From: Paraburkholderia tuberum STM678
GTDB lineage: Bacteria; Pseudomonadota; Gammaproteobacteria; Burkholderiales; Burkholderiaceae
DNA length: 64,000 nucleotides
Assembly (NCBI RefSeq): GCF_902833905.1
Contig: NZ_CADFGP010000006.1
Coordinates: 171,098-235,097 of the forward strand
Direction: 5' to 3'
In this document: positions 8,983 to 18,485 of the stretch, piece by piece
How the letters are laid out: every line of letters starts with the position of its first letter
How positions within the stretch are numbered: position 1 is the first letter of the stretch
The notes under the pieces: model-generated
Seen by the model: only the letters and a program-made list of their open reading frames with translations
The model's database searches: none
What the model was told of the DNA's origin: nothing
Translations under genes and position numbers: made by a program

Positions 8983-9972
8983 TCAACGGCCGCGGTGCGA
9001 GAGTTTATCGGCGGCGACCGCGAGAATCACGAGGATGCCGGTGATCAATACCTGGTACACCGAGGAAACACCGATCAGCGTCAGGCCGTTACGGAATACG
9101 CCGACAATCAGCGCTCCAAGCAAGGTGCCGACGATCGAGCCGCGTCCACCGAACAGACTCGTGCCGCCGAGCACGACCGCGGTGATGCTGTCGAGGTTCT
9201 CGGTTTGCCCGGCCTGCGGATCGCCGACACCGGTGCGCGCTACCGACAGCAGCGCGGCGATGCCGTAGATCGCGCCGGCAAGCGTGTAGACGGTCAGCAG
9301 AATCCGCTGCGACGACAGGCCCATCAGTCGCGCGGCCTCGGCGTTGTTGCCGAGCGCGTACAGATGCCGGCCGGGCACCGTGTCGCGCAGCACGAACCAC
9401 GTGCCCAGATACATCAGCAGCGTCAGCACGGTGCCGTACGTGACTTCCGCCGGTCCGAGCCTGAACGTGCTGCCGAGGAACATGATCGCATCGGGCAGGT
9501 TCGACACGCTTTCCGCGTTCGAGTAGATCTGCGTGAGCGCAAACGCGATGTTCAGCGTACCCAGCGTGACGATGAACGCCGGCAACTTGATGCGCGTGAT
9601 CAACAGACCGTTCAATAAGCCGAACAAGGTGCTGGCGCCGATGCCGCACAGAATCGCGAGGATCGGCGGCACGCCGAGCACGACCGCGAACTTCGTCATG
9701 ATGATCGAGCCGAAGGCCATTACCATGCCGCAGGACAGATCGATGCCACCGGTCAGCACGATCAGTGTCTGGCCGATCGCGATGACCGCGACGACCATCG
9801 TCTGTTGCAGGATCAGCGACAGGTTCTGGAACGATAGAAAGCGGCTGCTCTGCGAGACAAAGAATGCGCAGGCCAGCACCAGCGCGATCAGCGGTCCGAT
9901 TTCGGACAGCGACGGCAGGTGCTCGGTGAAAGACGGGCGCGGCCGGCCGGCGGGCGCGGAAGGGGTCGACAT
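8983..9972 (-). CDS. frcC: Sugar ABC transporter permease (FrcC/RbsC-like)
   Basis: Inner-membrane permease of 329 aa from the BPD_transp_2 family. It has about eight to ten hydrophobic segments and the family hallmark IGQTLIVLTGGIDLS near residue 65. It also has LGGTSLFGGRGSIVGTLLGA near residue 275, the cytoplasmic coupling region that contacts the ATPase. It is transcribed with the binding-protein gene 97 bp upstream and the ATPase 20 bp downstream. The single permease is presumed to form a homodimer. The function follows from family plus operon, and substrate identity follows the binding protein. Confidence 0.88.
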   Translation of the reverse strand: MSTPSAPAGRPRPSFTEHLPSLSEIGPLIALVLACAFFVSQSSRFLSFQNLSLILQQTMVVAVIAIGQTLIVLTGGIDLSCGMVMAFGSIIMTKFAVVLGVPPILAILCGIGASTLFGLLNGLLITRIKLPAFIVTLGTLNIAFALTQIYSNAESVSNLPDAIMFLGSTFRLGPAEVTYGTVLTLLMYLGTWFVLRDTVPGRHLYALGNNAEAARLMGLSSQRILLTVYTLAGAIYGIAALLSVARTGVGDPQAGQTENLDSITAVVLGGTSLFGGRGSIVGTLLGALIVGVFRNGLTLIGVSSVYQVLITGILVILAVAADKLSHRGR

Positions 9973-10069
9973 GATGGCAGTCCTCGGTACATGAGCGTGA
10001 CATGAAGGTCACGCGGCAACTCAATTGGCGGCCCGGTGCGACGCGCAACGGGCTGCTATGCAATGCGCG

Positions 10070-11074
10070 TTACTTGTTGCCCCAGCAGTTGTCGAGGCCG
10101 AACTTCGTGTCTTTGCTGTCGATGCCGGACATCGGCTTGTCGGTGATCAGCGTGACGCCGGTGTCGTGATAACCGGACACCTTCTTGCCGGTCTTCGCGT
10201 AGTCGACGCCGGCGGTGACGCCGAGCGCGGCCATCTTCAGCGGATACTGCTGCGAGGTCGCCGCGATCGCGCCGGCCTTCACGTTGCGCACGCCTTCGCA
10301 ACCGCCGTCGATCGACACGATCATCACGCCCTTGTCCTTACCCGCCGCCTTCAGCGCGCGATACGCGCCGGCCGCGGCCGGTTCGTTGATCGTGTAGACC
10401 ACGTTGATGTCGGGCGCTTTCTGCAGGCAGTTTTCCATCGCCGTCTGACCTTTCGCCTGATCGCCGCGCGTGTCCTGGCTGCAGACGATCGACGGATCGC
10501 CTTCCTTGATGCCGAAGCCTTCGAGGAAGCCGTTGTGGCGCAGCACGCCGACCGACACGCCCGGCGCGAGATCGAGCGTGGCGATCTTCGCGGGCTTGCC
10601 GTTCAACGCGGCCTTCGCATATTTGCCGATCAGCACGCCGGCCTTGAAGTTGTCGGTGGCGAACAGGGCGTCGGTTGCGTCCTGCGGATCGGTCGGCGTA
10701 TCGAGGGCGATGACCATCACACCGGCCGCGCGCGCCTTCTTGATGCTCGGCACGATCGCCTTGGTGTCGCTCGGCGTGATCAGGATTGCTTTCGCGCCGG
10801 CCGTCATCATGTTTTCGATCGCGGTGACCTGACTCGCGTTGTCGCCGTCGAACTTGCCGGCGGCCGTGATCAGTTTCGCGCCGTCTTTCGACGCGGCCGC
10901 GTCCGCGCCCTGACGCATCTTGACGAAGAACGGGTTCGTATCGGTCTTCGTGATCAGGCCGATGACGGGCTGGTCGGCGGCCTGACTCGCGCTTGCGCAC
11001 CACAGCGCCGCTGCCGCGGCGCACATCGACGCGATTGTCCTGGCGACAGGACGCCTGTGGGAATTCAGATTCAT
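10070..11074 (-). CDS. frcB: Periplasmic sugar-binding protein (FrcB-like)
   Basis: Exported solute receptor of 334 aa, first gene of the importer operon. A signal peptide (basic MNLNSHRRP, hydrophobic core, ASQA-AD cleavage near residue 33) precedes a type I periplasmic-binding fold. Segments [24 protein letters not shown] and [17 protein letters not shown] correspond closely to the characterised rhizobial fructose-binding protein FrcB as I remember it. This is the basis for naming the cassette. The RBS GGAGGAGC lies just before the ATG at 11074. The long 5' region holds a palindromic operator candidate 120 bp upstream of the start. Ribose or another furanose cannot be excluded by sequence alone. 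Confidence 0.85.
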   Translation of the reverse strand: MNLNSHRRPVARTIASMCAAAAALWCASASQAADQPVIGLITKTDTNPFFVKMRQGADAAASKDGAKLITAAGKFDGDNASQVTAIENMMTAGAKAILITPSDTKAIVPSIKKARAAGVMVIALDTPTDPQDATDALFATDNFKAGVLIGKYAKAALNGKPAKIATLDLAPGVSVGVLRHNGFLEGFGIKEGDPSIVCSQDTRGDQAKGQTAMENCLQKAPDINVVYTINEPAAAGAYRALKAAGKDKGVMIVSIDGGCEGVRNVKAGAIAATSQQYPLKMAALGVTAGVDYAKTGKKVSGYHDTGVTLITDKPMSGIDSKDTKFGLDNCWGNK

Positions 11075-11193
11075 GAGACGCTCCTCCGGTTATTGGCAAC
11101 GACGTATGGGACTGCAGATAGATCGAAACTGCGAAGCTGCGGGCTTGACGTTGACGATGACGCTTCGACGTAATATGGTCCGAAGGAAATCGC

Positions 11194-11216
11194 CTAAATC
11201 ACTTTGGTTGATTTAG
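11194..11216. promoter_or_regulatory. Palindromic operator candidate upstream of the frc-like operon
   Basis: CTAAATCA at 11194-11201 and TGATTTAG at 11209-11216 form a perfect 8-bp inverted repeat around a 7-bp centre, in otherwise GC-rich DNA. It is 120 bp upstream of the binding-protein start. The A/T-rich half-site and 23-bp span resemble ROK (NagC/XylR-type) operators. This makes the operon's own ROK protein the leading candidate binder. Confidence 0.55.
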
Positions 11217-11701
11217 TACAGCAGGCGCGCGACCGCTCGTCAAGGAAATGTGAACGCGGAAATTCGCCGCGCCGCGAACCGCGTGCAGGCTGAGAGCCTT
11301 GTGTCGTAACGCTTTCGCGCTGTGCTGCAGTGCGAAGCGGCGCTTCTCGGCTTGGGGAAAGTCCTGGCCCGTCTGAAAGCGGGTTGAAATGTCAGCGGTG
11401 GTTTTTCAACGCAATTCGAGGTGCGTAACGCGCTTTTTCAGTGGGCGCTGAATGTTTGCGAGAGGTTGCGGCGGAACAGCGCTTGCGCGCGGCGACTGAA
11501 TGCGAACTTTTCGGAGAGACCCATGCCTTCGCACTGGTGGCAGCGACGACTTTCTGGTCACCGCGGCGTTGGCCGCGCTCGCATGCGAAACGGTCCAGGC
11601 GCGCGTCCGGACGTTCGCACAGGTGTCGTTCGCGCCACGCATCGGTGTGCCCGCGCAATTGCGCGTTACTGCAACCTTGCGGCGCGGCTGTAACCGCCAC
11701 A
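11217..11701. other. Intergenic stretch without a supported gene
   Basis: About 485 bp between the palindromic site and the end of the LacI gene. Several short open frames exist on both strands, but none has a credible ribosome site or a recognisable protein, and their Arg/Ala-rich translations look like GC-rich chance frames. Nothing else was recognised. Confidence 0.5.
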
Positions 11702-12745
11702 TCAACCCGAACGCGGTGCGGCCGTCGATGCGCGCACGACCAGTTTCGGCTCGGACGAAATCCGCATCGGCACGGGCGCCGGCATGTCCCGCGCGGCGCG
11801 TCCCGGCTGTCCGTACGAAGTCTCGATCAGCTCGCGCAGCAGTTCCACTGCAAGTCCAGCGACCTCGACCGTCGGCACCGCCACCGTCGTCAGTGCGGGG
11901 CGCGACTCGCGCGCGAGCTGGATGTCGGTGATGCCGATCACGGACAGATCGTCCGGCACGCGCAGGCCCAGATCCGCGGCCGCGTGCATCGCGCCGAGGG
12001 CAGGCAAATCGTTGGTCGCGAAGATCGCGCTGAGTTGCGGATCGGCTTCAAGCAGCGCGCGGGCCGCCAGGTAGCCGCCGTGGATCGTGTCGGCCGCGTG
12101 TCGCACGCGATTTCTCGTCACACCGGCCGCGCGCAACGCGTCGACGAAACCTTCGAAGCGCGCCGCGTGAATGCCCGACACCTTGCTGCCGACGATCGCA
12201 CCAAAGCGCCGATGCCCGAGCTCCAGCAGATGCTCGCCGGCCAGCTTGCCGGCCAGCCGGAAATCGACCGCGACGCACGGCAGCCCGGGCGGCTCGGTGG
12301 GCCGCTCCCACATGCACAGCACGACCGGCGTCCCGCGCGCTTCGGTCTCGTGCAGATCGGCGAAATCGAGGTTCGCGTTGGTCACGAGCACGCCTTCGGA
12401 CAAGGTGCCGGCGATCTGGTCGAGGTACGCGCGGCCGCTTAGCGGATCATCGTTGGTATTGCAGATGATCACGAAGTGGCCGCTCGTGCGCGCAGCGCGT
12501 TCGACCGCGAGCGCGAACTCCGGATAGAACGGATTCGCGATGCTCGACACCATCAGCGCGAGCGTCGGCGCGCGGCCCTCGGCGAGCGCGCGTGCGGCGA
12601 GATGCGGGCGATAGCCGAGCGCCGCGACTGCCTCGAGCACGCGTTGCCGGGTCGTTTCGCCAACGCGGCCGCGCTTGCGCAGCACGTTGGACACGGTCGC
12701 TGGCGTGACGCCGGCATGGCGCGCGACTTCGCTGAGTGTGGGCAT
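11702..12745 (-). CDS. LacI-family transcriptional repressor (galactoside cluster)
   Basis: DNA-binding repressor of 347 aa. The N-terminus MPTLSEVARHAGVTPATVSN is a textbook LacI helix-turn-helix with the hinge helix near residues 45-58 (LAARALAEGRAPT). It is followed by a periplasmic-binding-like sensor domain with VIGITDIQLARESRPALTTV at the C-terminal lobe. The ATG at 12745 gives the standard family N-terminus, and upstream in-frame starts only add unrelated residues. It is divergent from the ABC/beta-galactosidase operon, with a perfect palindrome between the two genes, so it very likely represses that operon until a galactoside is present. Confidence 0.88.
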   Translation of the reverse strand: MPTLSEVARHAGVTPATVSNVLRKRGRVGETTRQRVLEAVAALGYRPHLAARALAEGRAPTLALMVSSIANPFYPEFALAVERAARTSGHFVIICNTNDDPLSGRAYLDQIAGTLSEGVLVTNANLDFADLHETEARGTPVVLCMWERPTEPPGLPCVAVDFRLAGKLAGEHLLELGHRRFGAIVGSKVSGIHAARFEGFVDALRAAGVTRNRVRHAADTIHGGYLAARALLEADPQLSAIFATNDLPALGAMHAAADLGLRVPDDLSVIGITDIQLARESRPALTTVAVPTVEVAGLAVELLRELIETSYGQPGRAARDMPAPVPMRISSEPKLVVRASTAAPRSG

Positions 12746-12884
12746 GATGTGGTCAGTATTTGGGATGGCTGTCCGACATTTGCGTCGCGGCGCGAGGCGC
12801 GGCAACATCTGTCATCGAACAACGTACAAAACGATATCGGAGACAGACCAACGATCGCCTTGCGATCGATTTTTCGGTCATGCT

Positions 12885-12900
12885 GATTAAGCGCTTAATC
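12885..12900. promoter_or_regulatory. LacI-type operator, 16-bp perfect palindrome
   Basis: GATTAAGCGCTTAATC is a perfect palindrome with a central CG, the standard symmetry of LacI/GalR operators. It lies in the divergent promoter region, 38 bp before the ATPase start and 140 bp from the LacI start. A partial repeat of the half-site (GATTAA) follows at about 12916. It could block transcription of the galactoside operon directly. Confidence 0.75.
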
Positions 12901-12937
12901 TCCGACTTCGCCCCGATTAAATCACGGAGTCGATGCA

Positions 12938-14104
12938 ATGGCGAGCATTTCGTTACGAGGCGTGCAGAAGGCGTATGGCGACGGTGCGCCGGTGATTCGC
13001 AACGTCGATCTGGACATCGGCGAAAACGAGTTCTGCGTGTTTCTCGGCCCGTCGGGTTGCGGCAAGTCAACGCTGTTGCGCATGATCGCCGGGCTCGAGG
13101 ATGTGACCGACGGCGACCTGTCGATTGGCGGGAAGACCGTCAACGACGTGCCGGCCGCGCAGCGCGGCGTAGCGATGGTGTTCCAGAGCTATGCGCTGTT
13201 TCCGCACATGAGCGTGTTCGAGAACATGGCGTTCGGCCTGAAACTCGCGAAGACCCCGAAGGATGAAATCGAACGCAAGGTGCGTGAAGCCGCGCGCATC
13301 CTGCAACTCGAGGCACTGCTCGAGCGCAAGCCGAAGGCGCTGTCGGGCGGCCAGCGGCAGCGCGTCGCGATCGGCCGCGCGATCGTCCGCGAGCCCGGCG
13401 TGTTTCTGTTCGACGAACCGCTGTCCAATCTCGATGCAACCTTGCGCGGACAAACGCGCGTCGAAATCGCGCGTCTGCATAAGCAGTTTGCGAAGGCGAG
13501 CGTGGTCTACGTGACGCACGATCAGATCGAAGCGATGACGCTCGCCGACAAGATCGTGCTGCTGCATTCGGGCAAGGACACCGAGCGTTACGGCAGCATC
13601 GCGCAAATCGGCGCGCCGCTCGAGCTGTATCACCGCCCGAAAAGCCGCTTCGTGGCCGGCTTTATCGGCTCGCCGCGAATGAATTTTCTGCCGGGCAAGG
13701 TGGCGTCACTCGATGCGCAGGGCGTGCTCGTCACGCTCGATCACACCGGCGAGAACGTGCGTGTGCCGGTCAGCAGCGCCGGACTGCAGCCAGCGCAGCC
13801 GGTCACGCTCGGCGTGCGTCCCGAGCATCTCGAGTTCGTCGATGCATCGGCCACGACGAATGCGGCCGCGTCGCAAGACGGCGTGCTCGCGCGCACCGTA
13901 TCGCTCGTCGAGCAGCTTGGCGAACACAGCTACGTGCACCTCGATCAACCCGGCGGCGCCGTTCTGATCGCCAAGGCGCCCGGCAACACGCGCCTCGCTC
14001 CAGGCGATCGCGCGAGCCTGCGGGTGTCGCGCACGGCCTGTCATCTGTTTACCGAGGACGGTTTCGCGGCCGCGTCGCTCGAATCCGTCGAACACTACGC
14101 TTGA
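12938..14104 (+). CDS. Carbohydrate ABC transporter ATP-binding protein (MalK/UgpC family)
   Basis: Cytoplasmic ATPase of 388 aa for a CUT1 sugar importer. It has Walker [10 protein letters not shown] (about residue 37), Q-loop [11 protein letters not shown], signature LSGGQRQRV, Walker [12 protein letters not shown] and the switch region VTHDQIEAM. The C-terminal part (about 240-388) is the TOBE/OB regulatory domain with [12 protein letters not shown]. It is the first gene of a five-gene operon with a beta-galactosidase, a binding protein and two permeases. Finding the ATPase first and next to the hydrolase is unusual but functionally coherent. The gene starts 38 bp after the LacI palindrome. 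Confidence 0.9.
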   Translation: MASISLRGVQKAYGDGAPVIRNVDLDIGENEFCVFLGPSGCGKSTLLRMIAGLEDVTDGDLSIGGKTVNDVPAAQRGVAMVFQSYALFPHMSVFENMAFGLKLAKTPKDEIERKVREAARILQLEALLERKPKALSGGQRQRVAIGRAIVREPGVFLFDEPLSNLDATLRGQTRVEIARLHKQFAKASVVYVTHDQIEAMTLADKIVLLHSGKDTERYGSIAQIGAPLELYHRPKSRFVAGFIGSPRMNFLPGKVASLDAQGVLVTLDHTGENVRVPVSSAGLQPAQPVTLGVRPEHLEFVDASATTNAAASQDGVLARTVSLVEQLGEHSYVHLDQPGGAVLIAKAPGNTRLAPGDRASLRVSRTACHLFTEDGFAAASLESVEHYA

Positions 14105-14124
14105 AAAACACTGGGGACATAGGG

Positions 14125-16104
14125 ATGCGTCTTGGAGTCTGTTATTACCCGGAGCACTGGCCCGAGCCGATGTGGGACGACGACGCGCGCCGGATGAAAG
14201 CGCTCGGCATCGAGCAGGTGCGGATTGCGGAATTCGCCTGGAGCCGGATCGAGCCGACTCCCGGCGAATACGACTGGGGCTGGCTCGATCGCGCCGTCGA
14301 CGTGCTCGGCGCGGCTGGCCTGAAAGTCGTCATGTGTACGCCGACCGCGACGCCGCCGAAGTGGCTGATCGATCGTCATCCGGAGATCTTGCCGATCGGC
14401 GCCGATGGACGTCCGCGCGCGTTCGGCTCGCGGCGTCATTACGACTTCTCGTCGCCCGCGTATTTCGAGGCGTCGCGTCGTATTTGCACGGCGGTGGCGG
14501 AGCGTTACGGCAAGCATCCGGCGGTCGCTTTCTGGCAGACCGATAACGAATTTGGCTGTCATCACACGGTGGTCAGTTATTCGCCGGCCGCGGTCGCGCG
14601 CTTTCGCGAGTGGCTGAAGGCGCGTTATCGCACGATCCAGGCGTTGAACGAGACGTGGGGCACAGTGTTCTGGAGCATGGAGTACCGCGGCTTCGAAGAA
14701 ATCGACGCGCCGGTCGGCACCGTGACCGAGGCGCATCCTTCGCATCGTCTCGATTACCGGCGCTTCGCATCCGACGAAGTGGCGCGCTACAACCGCATGC
14801 AGGTCGAGATCATTCGCGCGCATTCGCCGGGGCGGTCCGTCGCGCACAACTTCATGCAGCTCTTCACCGAGTTCGATCACTACAAGGTCGCGGCCGATCT
14901 CGACGTCGCAACGTGGGACAGCTATCCGCTCGGCGCGCTAGAAGAGCAGTGGTTCGCGCCGGACATCAAGGCGCGCTGGTTGCGCACTGGTCATCCGGAC
15001 TTCGCGTCGTTCAATCACGACGTCTATCGCGGCATGTCGAAGCTGCCGTTCTGGGTGATGGAGCAGCAGCCGGGACCGGTGAACTGGGCGCAGTGGAATC
15101 CGGCGCCGCTGCCGGGCATGGTGCGGCTGTGGAGCTGGGAAGCGTTCGCCCACGGCGCGGGCTGCGTGTCGTATTTCCGCTGGCGTCAGGCGCCGTTCGC
15201 GCAGGAGCAGATGCATGCGGGGCTCAATACGCCCGACAACCGGCTCGACGTCGGCGGCAATGAAGCATCGCGGGTGGCGTCGGAAATTCACGCGGTGCTC
15301 GCCGCGAGCGCCGACGCCAATGCGTCGATCCGCTCGAAAGTCGCGCTCGTCTACGACTATGAAGCGAAGTGGTTGTTCGAGATTCATCCGCAGGGCGCGG
15401 ACTTTCACTATCCGCGGTTCGCATTCGAGTACTACTCGGCTTTGCGCGCGCTCGGACTCGACGTCGATGTCGTGCCGGCCGATGCATCGTTCGATGGTTA
15501 TAGCCTCGTCGTCGTGCCGCCGCTGCCGGTCGTGCCCGACGATTTCGCCGAACGTCTCGCGCGCTCGGGCGCGCAGGTCGTGCTCGGTCCACGCACCGGA
15601 TCGAAGACGCGCGAGCTGCGGATTCCGGCGAATCTGCCGCCGGGCGCATTGGCGTCGGTGCTGCCGCTGCGCGTGTGGCGCGTCGAATCGATGCGGCCGA
15701 ACGTGACCGAAGCCGTCGTGCTCGAACAGCAGGGCGGTGCCGCCGAGGGCTTCGCGCGACACTGGCGCGATTTCATCGACAGCGATGCATCATCTTCATT
15801 CGACGTGCGCGCGCGTTTCGCGGACGATCATCCGGCGTACGTGCGAAGCGGCGCGTATCACTACTTCGCGAGCCTGTTCGACGACGCCTTGACCGTGCGC
15901 CTGTTCGCGCGCATCGCGCAGGAAGCGGGCCTCGAAACGCAGGCACTCGGCGACAGCGTGCGCATCAGCCGTCGCGGCGGACTGACGTATGTGTTCAACT
16001 ATGGCGATAGCACCCACGCGCTCGACGACATTTCCGACGACGCATTCGTGATCGGCTCCCGGGAGGTGGCGCCGCAAGGGGTGGCGGTCTACCGCTCGCA
16101 ATAG
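14125..16104 (+). CDS. Beta-galactosidase, glycoside hydrolase family 42
   Basis: Hydrolyses terminal beta-D-galactosides. The 659-aa protein starts [17 protein letters not shown], the GH42 signature N-terminus. Glu142 in [10 protein letters not shown] is the acid/base and Glu313 in [14 protein letters not shown] is the nucleophile. The TIM barrel covers about residues 1-390, followed by the trimerisation domain ([15 protein letters not shown]) and a short beta domain. There is no signal peptide, so it acts in the cytoplasm on imported galactosides. Translation starts at ATG 14125 shortly after the ATPase stop, with GGGGAC upstream. A TTG overlapping that stop is less likely. Its position inside an ABC operon suggests uptake of galacto-oligosaccharides from plant material. 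Confidence 0.93.
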   Translation: MRLGVCYYPEHWPEPMWDDDARRMKALGIEQVRIAEFAWSRIEPTPGEYDWGWLDRAVDVLGAAGLKVVMCTPTATPPKWLIDRHPEILPIGADGRPRAFGSRRHYDFSSPAYFEASRRICTAVAERYGKHPAVAFWQTDNEFGCHHTVVSYSPAAVARFREWLKARYRTIQALNETWGTVFWSMEYRGFEEIDAPVGTVTEAHPSHRLDYRRFASDEVARYNRMQVEIIRAHSPGRSVAHNFMQLFTEFDHYKVAADLDVATWDSYPLGALEEQWFAPDIKARWLRTGHPDFASFNHDVYRGMSKLPFWVMEQQPGPVNWAQWNPAPLPGMVRLWSWEAFAHGAGCVSYFRWRQAPFAQEQMHAGLNTPDNRLDVGGNEASRVASEIHAVLAASADANASIRSKVALVYDYEAKWLFEIHPQGADFHYPRFAFEYYSALRALGLDVDVVPADASFDGYSLVVVPPLPVVPDDFAERLARSGAQVVLGPRTGSKTRELRIPANLPPGALASVLPLRVWRVESMRPNVTEAVVLEQQGGAAEGFARHWRDFIDSDASSSFDVRARFADDHPAYVRSGAYHYFASLFDDALTVRLFARIAQEAGLETQALGDSVRISRRGGLTYVFNYGDSTHALDDISDDAFVIGSREVAPQGVAVYRSQ

Positions 16105-16189
16105 AAGTCTGGCCTTGGCAATTCCACGCAGTCATTCGATATAGAAGCGACAACGACGTAAAAACCATGGAAAGAAGGAGACAGTCAGG

Positions 16190-17443
16190 ATGAAACTGAA
16201 ACCACGCAAGATTCTGTTGGCGCTCGCGCTGGCCGCGGTTGCCGCGGGGACCTCGGTCGTCGGCACCGCGCAGGCGGCCACGCTCGCGATGAACATCGCG
16301 TACAAGGGTGCGAGCCAGCGCGCGGTTTGGCAGCAGGTGGTCGACGAGTTCAAGAAGGCGCATCCCGGGATCGACGTGAAGGTATCGTTCATCGATGAGG
16401 AAGCCTACAAGGTTCAGTTGCCGGGTTGGCTTTCGACTGTCGCGCCCGATATCGTCAACTGGCACGACGGCGAGCGTATGGCGTATTACGCGCAGCGTGG
16501 CCTGTTCGAGGATCTGACCGGCGACTGGCAGAAGAACGGCTGGAACGACATGTATGCGTCGACGAAGGAAGCATCGTCGTACAAGGGCAAGCAGTATGCC
16601 GCGCCGACCGTGTACTACTCGTGGGGGATGTTCTATCGCAAGGACCTGTTCGAGAAGGCCGGCATCAAGGGCGAGCCGAAAACGTGGGACGAGTTTCTCG
16701 ACGCCGCGAAAAAGCTGAAGGCCGCCGGCATTGCACCGATCGCGGTGGCGGGCCGCGATGCCTGGACGCTGGCCGGCTGGTTCGATTATCTCGATCTGCG
16801 CCTGAACGGCAATGCGTTTCACCAGAAGCTGATGGCCGGCGAAATTCCGTACACCGATCCGCGCGTGAAGAAGGTCTATACGACGTGGAAGCAACTGATC
16901 GACGACGGCTACTTCATCAACAATTCACTGTCCTACGATCTCGACGCGGTGCAGCCGTTCCTGTTCCAGGGCAAGGCTGCCATGATGCTGATGGGGACGT
17001 TCATTGCGGCGGGTTTCCCGGACAACGTGAAGCCGCAAATGGGGTACTTCCAGTTCCCGATCATCGACTCCAAGGTGCCGACCGCCGAGGACGGGCCGGT
17101 CGAATCGCTGCATATTCCGTCGAAAGCGAAGAACAAGTCCGATGCGCACACGTTCCTTGCGTTCGTCGAGACGCCTCAGATCGGTGCGCAACTCGCAAAG
17201 GGACTCGGCTCGTTGTCGGCGAACAGCAAATCGCCGGAGCCTGAAGATCCGATTTCGAAGATCGGCTTCCAGATCCTGTCGAACACGAAGGGCGGCATTG
17301 CGCAGTTCTACGATCGCGACATGACGAAGGAAATGGCCGACGAAGGGATGAAGGGGATGCAGCAGTTCGTCTCCGATCCCTCGAAACTGGACGACATCCT
17401 CGCGCAGCTCGAGCAGACGCGTCAGCGTATCTACAAGAAGTGA
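16190..17443 (+). CDS. Extracellular solute-binding protein, family 1 (galactoside importer)
   Basis: Periplasmic sugar receptor of 417 aa. A signal peptide (MKLKPRKILLALALAAVAAG, cleavage after AQA near residue 29) precedes a type II binding fold beginning LAMNIAYKGASQRAVW. The AAPTVYYSWGMFYRKDLFEKAGI segment is typical of CUT1 oligosaccharide receptors. An AGAAGGAGACAG ribosome site is just upstream. It lies between the beta-galactosidase and the two permeases on the same strand. The ligand is presumed to be a beta-galactoside on the basis of operon company. The sequence itself does not define it. Confidence 0.88.
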   Translation: MKLKPRKILLALALAAVAAGTSVVGTAQAATLAMNIAYKGASQRAVWQQVVDEFKKAHPGIDVKVSFIDEEAYKVQLPGWLSTVAPDIVNWHDGERMAYYAQRGLFEDLTGDWQKNGWNDMYASTKEASSYKGKQYAAPTVYYSWGMFYRKDLFEKAGIKGEPKTWDEFLDAAKKLKAAGIAPIAVAGRDAWTLAGWFDYLDLRLNGNAFHQKLMAGEIPYTDPRVKKVYTTWKQLIDDGYFINNSLSYDLDAVQPFLFQGKAAMMLMGTFIAAGFPDNVKPQMGYFQFPIIDSKVPTAEDGPVESLHIPSKAKNKSDAHTFLAFVETPQIGAQLAKGLGSLSANSKSPEPEDPISKIGFQILSNTKGGIAQFYDRDMTKEMADEGMKGMQQFVSDPSKLDDILAQLEQTRQRIYKK

Positions 17444-17500
17444 GCGGCGGCGGCCGCAAGGCCGCTGTCCGATGCATCGGATTGGATCGGGAGATTGATC

Positions 17501-18475
17501 GTGTCGCATTCCGTCAGCCGTCGTAGCGTCGACGGTCCTGTTGAACCCGGCGGCCCGGGCTTGCCGGCGTCGAGCGGTGCGCTGAGCGGCGCGTCGGTCG
17601 CGTCGCGCCGGCGCGGCCCGACGCCGACCGCACGGCGGCAGCGGCGCGCCGCGTTCCTGTTTCTCGCGCCGGCCTGCTTCATGGTGGCCGTGTACGTGGT
17701 GTGGCCGATCCTCTCGACGATCCGCCTGAGCTTCTTCAACTGGGATGGGATGACCGAGCCGACCTTCATCGGCCTCGCGAACTATATCGAGCTGGTCCAT
17801 ACGCCCACGTTCTATACGGCGCTCAAGAACAACCTGATCTGGCTCGTGCTGTTTTTGCTCGCACCGCCGATGGGCCTCGCCGTCGCGCTGTATCTGAATC
17901 AGGCGGTGGCGGGCATCCGCATCGTCAAGTCGCTGTTTTTCGCGCCATTCGTGTTGTCGGGGGTCGTGGTCGGACTGATCTTTTCATGGTTCTACGATCC
18001 GACCTTCGGCCTGCTCGCGATGATGCTCGGCCACGGCGTGCCGGTGCTCGGCGATCCGCGCTATGCGACGCTCGGCATCGTGTTCGCGGCGCTGTGGCCG
18101 CAAACCGCGTACTGCATGATTCTTTATCTGACCGGCTTGACCACGTTGAACGCCGAGCAGATCGAAGCTGCGCGAATGGAAGGCGCGCAGGGCTGGTCGA
18201 TGCTCTGGCATGTCATCCTGCCGCAGTTGCGGCCCACGACGTTCATGGCGATCGTCGTGACGATCATCGGCGCGCTGCGCAGCTTCGATCTGATTTCGGT
18301 GATGACGGGCGGCGGTCCGTTCGAAAGCTCGACGGTGCTCGCCTATTTCATGTACGACCAGGCGATCAAGTACTACCGCATCGGCTATTCGGCGGCGATC
18401 GCGGTGGTGCTGTTCGGCATCATGCTCGTGTACATCGTCTATCACCTGCGGCGGATGCTGCGCGCCGAGCAATGA
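17501..18475 (+). CDS. Carbohydrate ABC transporter permease 1 (MalF-type)
   Basis: Inner-membrane permease of 324 aa. After a Pro/Gly/Arg-rich cytoplasmic N-terminus of about 50 residues come six hydrophobic segments. The EAA coupling loop is at about residues 220-240 (EAARMEGAQGWSMLWHVILP). The GTG at 17501 is chosen because CGGGAG lies seven bases upstream. A TTG at 17495 in frame would sit almost on that ribosome site. It pairs with the next gene to form the membrane channel, with the ATPase and binding protein earlier in the same operon. Confidence 0.88.
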   Translation: MSHSVSRRSVDGPVEPGGPGLPASSGALSGASVASRRRGPTPTARRQRRAAFLFLAPACFMVAVYVVWPILSTIRLSFFNWDGMTEPTFIGLANYIELVHTPTFYTALKNNLIWLVLFLLAPPMGLAVALYLNQAVAGIRIVKSLFFAPFVLSGVVVGLIFSWFYDPTFGLLAMMLGHGVPVLGDPRYATLGIVFAALWPQTAYCMILYLTGLTTLNAEQIEAARMEGAQGWSMLWHVILPQLRPTTFMAIVVTIIGALRSFDLISVMTGGGPFESSTVLAYFMYDQAIKYYRIGYSAAIAVVLFGIMLVYIVYHLRRMLRAEQ

Positions 18476-18485
18476 GGAGCCGCTA

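Noticed and set aside
7193..9268. 691-aa open frame antisense to the ROK and ATPase genes
   Set aside because: Its Arg/His/Asp-rich translation is the typical mirror of GC-rich genes. It overlaps two well-supported genes and shows no family motif.
11392..11705. Several overlapping short frames in the 11.4-11.7 kb gap
   Set aside because: Arg/Ala-rich on both strands, no ribosome sites, no protein-like pattern.
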